From Tilletiaria anomala UBC 951 (lineage: Eukaryota > Basidiomycota > Exobasidiomycetes > Georgefischeriales > Tilletiariaceae), in the NCBI RefSeq assembly GCF_000711695.1, contig NW_013547011.1:124001-188000 (forward strand): a stretch of 64,000 bases of DNA, read 5' to 3'. The translations under genes and the position numbers were made by a program. A model generated the notes under the pieces. The model was not told the DNA's origin and ran no database searches. It saw nothing but the letters and a program-made list of their open reading frames with translations. Below are positions 34,014 to 43,318 of the stretch, in pieces; the first letter of the stretch is position 1, and each line of letters starts with the position of its first letter.

Positions 34014-35496
34014 ATGAGCGAGCTCAACTTGCAGGAAGTGCTGGACTTTGCGATCGATCTCGCCAAGAAGGCGGGCAAGGCCATCTCGGACGGTCAAGCC
34101 AAGCGTTTCACAGAGGGCACGGCTGCTGAGACCAAGAAGAACTCTGCCGATCTGTGTGTGTCACTTTCCTTGCGTATCCCTCAGATCACGCTCCAAGAGC
34201 TCATCCAAGGAGAGTGTGACAGTACCGCCTATGTAGGAACCTAACATGGAATCCCAATTTGCTTGCACAGGCTCACAGAGGTTGACCAAGCGACCGAAAA
34301 GCTCGTTAAGGAGGCCATCACAGCGAAATACCCTGACCATGCATTCATTGGCGAGGAGAGCGCGCAAGGCAGCGAAAGTGTACCAGAAGGAGGCTGCTGG
34401 ATCGTAGATCCTATCGATGTGTGTACGGCGCTACTTTCTCTGCGCAAGGGCATCGTTCCAGTGAATGACCGCTGATGAATGCGTACCCTTCTGCACTCTC
34501 ACCAGGGCACGACCAACTTTGTGCACGGCTTCCCGTATTGCTGCATCTCGATTGGGTTCACGTACAAGAAGGAGCCGGTCATGGGAGTCATGTGAGATGG
34601 GGTTCCCCGGGTGCCTTTTGCTGGTGTGATAATATCTCAACCCGGCTCGCATCCAATATCCTCCCGGGCATACAGCTACGCACCGTTCCTGGACGTGAGT
34701 CTCGACACCACCCGCTTTGATTTGACCGGTCTCACGCTTTCAATTCGTCTTGCAGCACCTGTACTATGCCCTGCAAGGCCATGGTGCCTATCTCGTCACT
34801 GCGCAGGCTCCTGAACCTCGTCGCTTGCCACTGGCCAAGCCTACACCGCTACCGTCAATGCGTCAGGCCGTCGTGGCCATGGAGTGGGGTTCAGACCGCC
34901 GCAGCGAAATCGTGAGTCGTTTTCGAGCAATGTCTTCTGAACATTTTCGGCGTGACAGCGTCTCACTGTGTTAATTAACTTTTACCTCATTCCTGTATGT
35001 CAGCTCGAGGCAAAATTACAATCGTTCCGCCGCCTATGCGGTGACCCCGAAGACGTAGAAGGGGGCAAGATGGTTCAGGGCATTCGATCTATCGGCAGCG
35101 CCGCGCTCGTCAGCGCGAGCATCGCAGCCGGTAGCATCGACGTCTACTACGAGATCGGCACATGGTCGTGGGACCAATGCGCAGGTGAGCTCTTAGCAGA
35201 TCGCTCAACTTGCGCTCGAGGAGGCTTTTAAGTCTGACAGAGACACTCTCTTCCGACACGGAGGCACTGCCATCCTGCGTGAAGCGGGCGGCGTCACTGT
35301 CGGAAGCAAGGCTTGGACATCCAAAGCGCTAGCGTCAGACTCGATGTTTGGAACTGTGCCTCCTGAGGTGCTGATGGGCCGCAAGTATCTCAGCATTCGC
35401 GCGATCGGGGACACGCCGCAAGAGTCGGGCAGAGCCGCGCAAAAGAGGTTGATCAAGGAATTCTATGACGCTGTAGTCGAGTTCGATCCCAAGTGA
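34014..35496 (+). CDS. Inositol-1-monophosphatase
   Basis: The enzyme removes phosphate from myo-inositol monophosphates with Mg2+, supplying inositol for lipid synthesis. Seven exons (34014-34153, 34271-34418, 34506-34591, 34676-34694, 34756-34911, 35004-35184, 35264-35496) encode 320 residues. Metal ligands are in place: Glu75-Glu76 in IGEES, Asp93 and Asp96 in WIVDPIDGTTNFVH, and Asp240 in WSWDQCAG. The intron between exons 2 and 3 cuts the signature exactly after DPID. Exon 4 is only 19 nt (YAPFLD). A quinate-cluster qutG-like role is possible but no quinate genes are nearby. It converges with the histidine phosphatase, with 28 bp between stop codons. Confidence 0.92.
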
Positions 35497-35524
35497 ATTT
35501 TGTCAAAGCAATAAATTAGAATAA

Positions 35525-36766
35525 TCAGTCCGGCGATACTTCTTTCCGCTTCTTGCTAGGAGAAGAACCGAAGAAGGACTGCAGCTTGGACTGGCTTCTG
35601 TCTTCTGCGATGCTGCCGGCCCCACCACACTGCCTCTTCACACCGGCAAGATGAGGCGTCTGGTCTTTGCTTATGAGCTGGAGGCCTGGCAAGAGGCTTA
35701 TCCGGTCCGGCCGTGCCGCGTTCGGCTCAGCACGCGCCACTTCCCTGCGTGTAACGGTGGAACTCTTGTCCCTATTGTGCACTTCGCGAGAGGATTCTAG
35801 GATCGACCCCTTCTCCATACGAAAAAATAGCCGTGGAGCACGGAGCTCGAGGGTGAAGAAGCCCGTGTTGGCTGCAAAGGGGGGCTGCGTGTTGGCGCCT
35901 AGGAAGAGCGCTAGAAATGTCTTGAGCCACAGGCCATGTGTGACGAGCACGACGTGCACTGGCCCTGCAGTGGCACTGCGGTCTGTTCCTCGACTCGAAG
36001 CGACAGAAGGCTTACCGCTGTCCCCGGAAAGGACTGCAGCTTTCGATGCCAGCTGGATCCACCGTCTGCCAACATTCTTGACGCGCTGTTCGAAGACGGC
36101 CTTCGTCTCGCCATTCCCTTTCCCTCGCTTGTTGTAGACGGCGCCATTGCTAATGTTACCCGAAGATTGCTGATAAGGGACATAGATTCCACCTCTTGTG
36201 CTCTCCATGTAGCCGAAATCGCGTTCAGCCAGTCCAGCGTCGAGACAGTAGCTTAGCGAAGCTGGGTCTAGGGTCGCCTTTCCGATCTCCTGCAAAAGGG
36301 CTGCTTCGAAATCTGGATCGAAGGACGAACGCGAAGCTGTTGGTAAATCTGCGTCATCGTTGCTCATTTTGATGTCACTGGCATGTACATCGAGGTCAAT
36401 GCAGTTCCGCGCGATCGCATCGGCGGTTTTGTTCGCTCGCCCAACTGGGCTAGCTACTAGTAAGGTGATGGGCGGCTCTAATGTCTGTGACGGCCCTCCA
36501 TCTGACGGGCATTGTTCTCCCTTCTGCCGCGCTCCCCAGTAGCGTCCCAACGCTTCGATTTGGGAAGTACCGTGCACAGTCAGCGGCGAGTCGGAATGGC
36601 CCTGCAGCAGTCGCATGTGGTTTGCCAGCGTCTCCCCATGCCGGATCAGCGTGATGTAGGCGCAAGGTCCACCGCCGCAGGCCATCGCTACCGCGAGGGA
36701 ATCGAGAGCCAGGCCGCCTGCTATTGGATGAGCACCATTTCCCTTCGGATAGCAGGCTGCTTCCAC
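35525..36766 (-). CDS. Histidine phosphatase (phosphoglycerate-mutase superfamily) with PIP-box-like and NLS-like tail
   Basis: A single exon encodes 413 residues. The catalytic RHG motif is LIRHGETLANH (His43), the second catalytic His is His277 in VVLVTHGLWLKTF, and Arg in LVASPVGRANKTA and Glu182 in LAERDFGYME fit the fold. The family covers phosphatases of sugars, proteins and nucleotides, so the substrate is unknown. The tail is unusual. Residues 392-399 (QSKLQSFF) match the PCNA-interacting consensus Q-x-x-[LIM]-x-x-[FY]-[FY] exactly. Residues 403-410 (PSKKRKEV) resemble a monopartite nuclear-localisation signal. Together they suggest nuclear action at the replication fork. Residues 130-150 and 240-265 look like disordered loops. 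Confidence 0.85.
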   Translation of the reverse strand: MEAACYPKGNGAHPIAGGLALDSLAVAMACGGGPCAYITLIRHGETLANHMRLLQGHSDSPLTVHGTSQIEALGRYWGARQKGEQCPSDGGPSQTLEPPITLLVASPVGRANKTADAIARNCIDLDVHASDIKMSNDDADLPTASRSSFDPDFEAALLQEIGKATLDPASLSYCLDAGLAERDFGYMESTRGGIYVPYQQSSGNISNGAVYNKRGKGNGETKAVFEQRVKNVGRRWIQLASKAAVLSGDSGKPSVASSRGTDRSATAGPVHVVLVTHGLWLKTFLALFLGANTQPPFAANTGFFTLELRAPRLFFRMEKGSILESSREVHNRDKSSTVTRREVARAEPNAARPDRISLLPGLQLISKDQTPHLAGVKRQCGGAGSIAEDRSQSKLQSFFGSSPSKKRKEVSPD

Positions 36767-37598
36767 CCGGTGCAGACGGGAAGAGACTTTCTATTGAGGA
36801 ATGACTATCGATCCATCAGAGAGGATAGTCTTGCGAGCTGTAAAAATGTGTATGATGGACATCTGTGGAGAGCACGCGCATTGAAGATTTGTTGTATCCC
36901 GCCGAGGCGACACGCAATTTGGTCCTCGGTTGACGATAATCCGCTTGAATCCGGTGAATAACAGCCCAAACAGTGGGGATATGGAGCATCAATCCACGGC
37001 TTCGCACCCGAATCTGCAAAACTGGGCAACCAATAAGGCACCCACTTCGCCAGCGATAAGTGGAGCTAGGCGTTTCAATTGAAAATAAAAAGAAAAATCG
37101 ATCGTGTTCCAAGTAAATTTTCCTTGCCCTGGTACCTGCAATTGGAAATGAAAAATGCTTACGTGGCTTGTCATGTGTGCACTCCCAGCCGCAGACGGCT
37201 AACAACGATGGCCGCTGTACATATCAACTGGCAGCAGAGGAGTCTCTCCCCCGATTATGCATCATGAGGCACATGTGCATTGTGCAGTTATGGTTACGCT
37301 AGATATAAGCCTAGCTGCCGCTGGAGTTTGGACCGCATGCGGCCCCCACCCTTACCATTCGATCCTCAGCTCGCTCCAGGTGACTTGAACCGTGATGGGA
37401 TTTCAACGCCGCTCCCAGCTTGTCCAAGTTTGTATATACTCTTTCTATTGCCCATGGGCTCCTTTCCCTTGCTGTTGACATCCATCCCCTTTCAGCTTCT
37501 CGTATTAAACCGCCTGAATTGCGATCGACCTCGGCCTGCTCGCCTGCAAGCATCGCAAGGTCGTCGAGCCTTCGTGGCTCACTAGCAGCCCTGCAACC
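36767..37598. other. Divergent promoter region, phosphatase and orphan gene
   Basis: These 832 bp separate divergent start codons. TATATA at 37433-37438 lies about 165 bp before the plus-strand start. No gene is seen within. Confidence 0.4.
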
Positions 37599-38729
37599 AT
37601 GCCGTCTGCGCTGCTCCACGGGCGCACCTTGACGCACACCGTCAAGAAAGCCTGTGACATCTTCGCCGATCCCAAATGGGGCTTTTCTGACACGGCGGTT
37701 CCATCACAAGTGATGCGGTGGTCCACTCGCCCCGGTCTGTTCCGCTGCCGTATGCGCCGGAACAAGGATGGCACGAGGGCTGCATTCGAAGTGCGGCTGC
37801 AGGAGAGAAAGCTGAGCAAGTGCCCAGAGAAAGTCAAGGTGATCGTCTACCCCATCCACTTGGACGCAAAAGGAAACCGCATCACGGACATGCTCGGAGT
37901 GGACGGGCATTTCAAGGTCGAGAGCCGTGCGCTCGAAGACCCGGTAATGCTTCCGATCATTGTGGAACTCAAAGGTCCGTCGTGCTGTGACGAACGAGCG
38001 CTCGAGGGCCCTCTGACGTGCATTCGTTCCAGTGCAGATCCCGAATGCACATCAGTCATGATCTCAGTCAGCAGACTGCGTGAGGACGGTGCGTATGAGG
38101 TCGACTTGGGACGCTTTGTCTGGTATTTTGGTGAAACAGCGACAAATGGTCCGCGTCCGATGTGGCAGCCTCGCGATATCAAAGGAATCATCCCACGCCC
38201 TTCCTATGCATCTTCCCTCTACAGCGGCACTAGTGACTCCGCTTCATCGTTCGAGGTTAACAACACCGACCTCAGCGATACTGTACGCTCCAAAAGGATC
38301 AGGAGGATCGCGAGCAAAGCCTGGAGAATTACAAAGAACGTCCTCGGCACTCCGCCGGGAGCTGGGCTCGGCCCTGAGTATGCTCCAGAGCGGTACGACG
38401 CTACCCACTATACAAGGGTTGATCCCACAGGCTTCATGACGAGCCCGACGATGGACCCTCTGGTCTATCCTGGCACGAGCCGCGCAAGACAGAGTGCTCG
38501 ATGCACCGGCGCGCAATCGCTCCTCGTGCTGGACGGCGGGCGGATGGCCCATACACCCGCGGATGGCAGCATTGCGACTCGGCGAGATACAAAGCTGTTA
38601 TTGAGCTCCGAGGATGGTTCGCACATGAGCAGCTTGAACCGTAATCCAGCAGGATGCGCGGTCAGCCTGGCGCATACTAACATATATGGTGACGCTGGGA
38701 ACACACGTTGCCTCATCCACGCGCATTGA
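37599..38729 (+). CDS. Uncharacterised 376-residue protein
   Basis: A single long exon opens with MPSALLHGRTLTHTVKKACD and runs to 38729. No known domain was recognised. The first 200 residues look like a folded beta-rich domain (FRCRMRR, FEVRLQERK, KVKVIVYPIHLD, VMLPIIVELKGP, TSVMISVSRLRED, YEVDLGRFVWYFGE). Next comes a Ser-rich linker and a basic helix (VRSKRIRRIASKAWRITKN), then a polar tail. There is no signal peptide or membrane segment. Coding bias toward C or G at third positions resembles neighbouring real genes, and the antisense strand shows only short frames. It may be specific to this fungal lineage. Confidence 0.7.
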   Translation: MPSALLHGRTLTHTVKKACDIFADPKWGFSDTAVPSQVMRWSTRPGLFRCRMRRNKDGTRAAFEVRLQERKLSKCPEKVKVIVYPIHLDAKGNRITDMLGVDGHFKVESRALEDPVMLPIIVELKGPSCCDERALEGPLTCIRSSADPECTSVMISVSRLREDGAYEVDLGRFVWYFGETATNGPRPMWQPRDIKGIIPRPSYASSLYSGTSDSASSFEVNNTDLSDTVRSKRIRRIASKAWRITKNVLGTPPGAGLGPEYAPERYDATHYTRVDPTGFMTSPTMDPLVYPGTSRARQSARCTGAQSLLVLDGGRMAHTPADGSIATRRDTKLLLSSEDGSHMSSLNRNPAGCAVSLAHTNIYGDAGNTRCLIHAH

Positions 38730-39825
38730 TACGGCTGAAATATGCCTGGAAATTCTTATGGTGCTGTCTCATTCTTTTTTCACATTCCAACACTCGTGGT
38801 GCTTTGCAATACATGCTCTCGATTTCTTGTGCCTGTGTCCAGAACAGAACGTGCACAATGTCAGCAGTGTGCTTGGGAAGGATTCAGACAGACCCGATCC
38901 CCATCTCCCACGCATATCCAACACCCAGCCCAATGCTGGTGTCGACCGTATAGAATGCATAATGGCAGAAGCTATCCTCAGACAAGGCTGAAACTTATAG
39001 AATGGTATCGATATCCCCATGAAGAGTAAGACTAACGAGATTCCTTGGTCAAATACGATGAATCGTCATCGGTAGCAGCTGCGCCGCACATCGCTTTCAC
39101 CCCCTGCTTTCCGTGTTCTCCACATGAAAGCCTCCAGGCCTTCAAAAGCATGTACCAGCGACTCACCTATGGTATGTGCCCTCCTTGGGTTCGATGCCGC
39201 GCTGGGCAGTCGCAGCGCCGCGAAGATGCGATGCACTCACCTTTCGCCAAAGAATCGATACCTGTCGAGCTGTTACATCTCTTCATAGTAACACTCGCCT
39301 GATTAGCGCACAGTCAAGCTGCAAGGGAAGGCAGAGAGGCACTCCTTGTCAATGTGTTGCGACCAGATGAGTGCAGGATGGTAGAGACAGATGAAGTTGA
39401 AAAAGATGAGGAAGATATGTCTGTTCGGGTTTGCAAAAATAATCGCCATTCGAAGAGTTTCGACAGAGAGCGCTTGGGCGGAATGGATGAATTTACATGA
39501 AACGCATGCCACCTCTGCCGCCGGCCAGATGCCAGCGCTCAAGCCCAGTGCTGCTCTCTCCTGCCTGGCTCGTGCGGCGCCGCGCCATCCTTCACCCAAC
39601 CAACATCCTCTCTAGCATGTATCTATTAAGTAGGGCACTCTTGCGCATCCCGAGCAAGAGGTCACCAGCACGCAGATACCGACGCAGACGGTGAACGGCG
39701 ACCTGCACTTCGGCCTCTGTTGGCGCAAACCCGCAGAGGGGCTAACGATCTTCTGGCGCCGAGCTGGCTGAGCGGGCCCATCAACCAGCGCCCCCGAGAT
39801 CGTGCCAAGGATCTGCCAGGCGACG
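38730..39825. other. 1.1-kb intergenic stretch upstream of SNX4
   Basis: Only short frames without domains occur, including a hydrophobic minus-strand one at 39303-39599 that lacks support. It should hold the 3' UTR of the orphan gene and the promoter of SNX4. Confidence 0.4.
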
Positions 39826-41920
39826 ATGGCGGACGGCAATGAGGAGCATCAGTACACCTCTATCCACTGGGACGCGGGAGAGCCGTCCACGTCTGCGCTA
39901 GGTGGTGCTGGCTTCGGCGATGCAGAAGCTGGACCCTCGGCATCGTCCGCAACCGCAGCAGGGCCCAGCCATGATCGATCAGCAAGCAACACCCGCTCAG
40001 CAGGGCTGGAGGCGTACTCGCCGGCCATGATGCGCTTGTCGGCACAGGACCGACCCGAGCTGCCAAAATGGCAGGGATTCCTGATGGTACAGGTGTGCGA
40101 TGCGCGCAAGGAGGGAGAGGGCACAAAGGACATGTTCATCTCATACGGCATACGCGCCGAGGTGAGCTCGGAGGCACCCGTCCCTCCAAGTGATCCGAGG
40201 ACTGTAGCTGACTCCCAGCTTGCCACGTGGCTGCAGACCAATCTTCCTCACTTTGATCGGACACGGCTCACCAATCGGCGGCGATATAAAGACTTTGCAT
40301 TTCTGCGGGATGCTCTCACAAAGGACTTTCCAGCATGCGTCGTACCCCCTCTGCCAGACAAACACCGTTTAGGTATGTGGACACCCGTCGGCCGAGTGCT
40401 GATGGAGCAGGACTAGCTGACAAGAAGTTTGGCTACGCATGCCAGAATATCTCACAGGCGATCGTTTCAGCGCCGAATTCGTGGAGCGAAGGACTGCAGA
40501 GTGAGTTAATGAGATACCTGCGCTGGTGCAGCGCGGTTAAAGGCGATTTGGTGCTTATTCATGCTGTTGGGGTTCCTTTTTTTCGCGATGACAGCTTGCA
40601 ACTCTTCCTGGAACGAGTATGTCGACATTCGATCCTCCAGCGAACAGCAATTCTCCGCTCTTTTCTCGAATCGACGGAATGGGTGAGCGAACTCAAGTCA
40701 TTGACGACTGATACAGGCCTGCTTACGAATTCACGCGATCCACCGTACAGAACGTCGATATGCACACGCACATGTCGCAATCACATGCTACTACCTCTCC
40801 AAACGGCGAAGCCATGTCCTCTGGCTTGCTCGAGTCGCTGTCAGATACCCTGCTGAACGCGTTCACCAAGGTGCGCAAGCCGGATGCCAAATTTGTCGAG
40901 ATGCGCGAGCGGCTCGAGAAGTTCGAAGAAAGCCTTGCATCGACGGAGCGCATTCTGGTGCGCAACCGAAATCGTACTTCCGGTAAGTTTGCATCCTCCC
41001 TCATCGTTCATGCTACCCTCTCTTCACATGCCGAGAGCCTGCAGCATTCGTCTCATCGCCGCCCTGACGCAACTGACGGCTCACCTAGCTGCCCCTTCCG
41101 CTTCGTATTCCACTTTGGCGCCTGATCCATATGCCCCTCAACTTGACCTTGCGCCTGATAAAGACCTGGCCATTGATTATGAAGATCTGGCAGCGTCGAT
41201 CGACGGGCTAGGCATGCTCGAATCAGGCATGACGGACCAGCTGCATCGCTTCGCCGTCACGCTGGCCGAGTTCTCGCGCCTGCACAAGCAGGATGCGTCG
41301 CGGTGCTCCGACAGCATCCTCGCGTCGATGCATGCGCTGCTGACGTATGCGAACGCGCACAAGCAGGTGCTTAAGCTGCGCGATCAGAAGCAGCTTGACT
41401 TCGAGGAGCTGACCGAGTACCTCAGCGGTGTCGTTGCGGAGCGCGACCGCCTTGCAAGCTTGAGCAGCCCGCAAGGCGCCGGACACGGACACGGTGGCGT
41501 GCGCGGCGCAGGCATCACGGGCTACCTCAAGGACCAGATGGACTCATTGCGTGGCATCGACGAGGAGCGCACGAGGGTGGAGAGGATGCAGCGGCTCGAT
41601 GGGCGGATCAAGGAGGTTAGTCACTTAGTCGGAGCTCTCGGTGATATTAGTATTAGCAGTGGCAGCAGGCCAAACATGCTCAATCTTTTCTTCCCCCCCT
41701 CTTTTTTGCCCTTCAACAGCTTCAAGATGCCGTCGCGACGTCGCACGACGTCTCTCAGGCGTTCTCGCAGCAGGTCACCGTCGAGGCGATGATGTTTGAG
41801 TACGCCAAGCAGCTCGAGCTCAAGGAGATGCTGGGACAGTACGTCGACTCAAAGGTGGAACTTCATTCGCAGGCAGTGCACAACTGGGATCGATTGCTGA
41901 GGTCTCTCGAGGCGCTGTGA
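39826..41920 (+). CDS. SNX4: Sorting nexin Snx4/Atg24 (PX-BAR)
   Basis: Snx4 recycles membrane proteins from endosomes and supports selective autophagy. Six exons (39826-40372, 40446-40500, 40595-40682, 40751-40982, 41089-41615, 41720-41920) encode 549 residues. After a disordered Ser/Ala-rich N terminus, the PX domain spans about 80-230: SYGIRAE, RRRYKDFAFLRDAL, FPACVVPPLPDKHRLEYLTG and FSAEFVERRT. RRRYKDF and the proline loop are its PI3P-binding features. The C-terminal half is a helical BAR region, ending in YVDSKVELHSQAVHNWDRLL, very similar to yeast Snx4. Intron 3 uses an acceptor at 40749-40750 rather than the nearer AG, since only this keeps ESTEW joined in frame to NVDMHTHMS. A Gly/His stretch (GAGHGHGGVRGAG) interrupts the BAR helices. 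Confidence 0.9.
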
Positions 41921-42558
41921 GCTGTAGTCGAGCAGTATGCAGTAGACGAACAAACATGGCCGCCTGTACGCTCGTCGACGTGATGCAGAGTCAGGCTCCA
42001 TAGGGAGGCAACCTGATGACTACGGCTGGTTCGAGCGCTGAGCACAGACCGCACTCAAAGTAAGCGCACAGGAGCAGATGGGAGGAAGAAAGAAACAGTC
42101 AGATGAAGTATATTTCGGGGTACATTCTGCCTGATAGCGTGGCCCGTGCAAAGCGGCAGTGCAGTGGATGGTTGCTCGGCAGTGTCGGGCCATGGGGTCT
42201 GGGGGCGGAACCGTGAGCCGTGAACCTGAATCTCGGACAGTTGCGCAGTGCCTACCCCATGGAGGGAATCTGGCTGTAAACTTGATCGCAATCAACTCAT
42301 CAGCAGTCTTACTCTCTCCGCTCGGCATGACTCTCCCCAACCAACCAACCAGCCAACCCCACCTGAATACCTGGCAGCTCACCACTTTGGCTCTCGGGAT
42401 TTCGACCTCCACGACCTCTTATTCCCTGACCTCGATCGTTCCCTCGGAGGGACGGTGTTTATCTAATTCTGCGTAAAGGTCGCAGTTCTCATCGTCGTCA
42501 CTGCCAGAAAGTCGGACAATACCCGCGATTCCTGTTTGAAATCTACAGCCGAAGCGCA
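41921..42558. other. Intergenic between SNX4 and an unresolved gene
   Basis: This 638-bp stretch has a pyrimidine-rich part (42320-42440, with CCAACCAACCAACCAG) typical of fungal promoters. No supported gene. Confidence 0.4.
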
Positions 42559-43220
42559 ATGATGGCCATCCTGCGACCGCGGAGCTTGCTCGTGTAAGTG
42601 GCGGTGGTCTTCACGATACAATTGCCAATCTTAGATTTGACCCGCTCCGCCCACGCTTATCGATTTTCCTGCTACCACTGCTGCTGCATCCGGCAGATTC
42701 TCTACTGCCGGCGCAGCAGGCCTGTACGTTTACAGCCGGCGCGCCGCGCATCTTGCAGCCGAGCGCGGCACCAGCTTCGGAGGGCGCTACGTCGCCACGG
42801 AGCGTAGCGGTGGCGGCATCTGAGTCTTGGCCCGGCTCCGTCTTGGTCGCTGGACGTGATATCGGCAAAGCAAAGCACGAACAGCCCATCGTGCTCGCCA
42901 TCGTTCCTGCTTGCCGCCCCGGGAAACCGCGGCTCTCCGAGTCGCGATGCCTCAAGGGTGTTGGCAGGCTGGAGTGGAAACCAGTCGAAGGTCATGACGG
43001 GAATTGCGCGCCAAGGGCGCTCCAAGAATCAGCCCAATCTTTCCGGGTGGTCGCACAGGACCAACCCAAACGGCATCACGGTGACCATCATTCCCGCAGC
43101 ATATCACGCCCCATTCGCAAAAGGTATCCTTCATGTATTCAATCTCTCTTGTTGCTTCATGTATCTCTGCATCCCGCAGTCTTACCCTGCACTGCAAATC
43201 GAACATCGCTATATCATTGA
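42559..43220 (+). CDS. Unresolved multi-exon gene, product unknown
   Basis: There is a good start (ATG at 42559, MMAILRPRSLLV) with a strong GTAAGT donor at 42594. Several acceptors follow (CTTAG near 42632, CGGCAG near 42697). Joining to the latter gives VFSTAGAAGLYVYSRRAAH, which looks like a mitochondrial presequence and membrane helix. Downstream another frame reads SGWSHRTNPNGITVTIIPAA, then an intron (GTATCC to CGCAG near 43180), then LPCTANRTSLYH and stop at 43220. No unique exon chain was found and no family recognised. It converges with clathrin heavy chain, with about 100 bp between ends. Confidence 0.3.
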
Positions 43221-43318
43221 ATGTCTAATCCAACGAAAGTGCCTTGTCCGGGATGATCTAAACCTGTTATGATTGCTTCATACTTGTCATATACAGCGAT
43301 GATGGGAGAGGCCACCAC

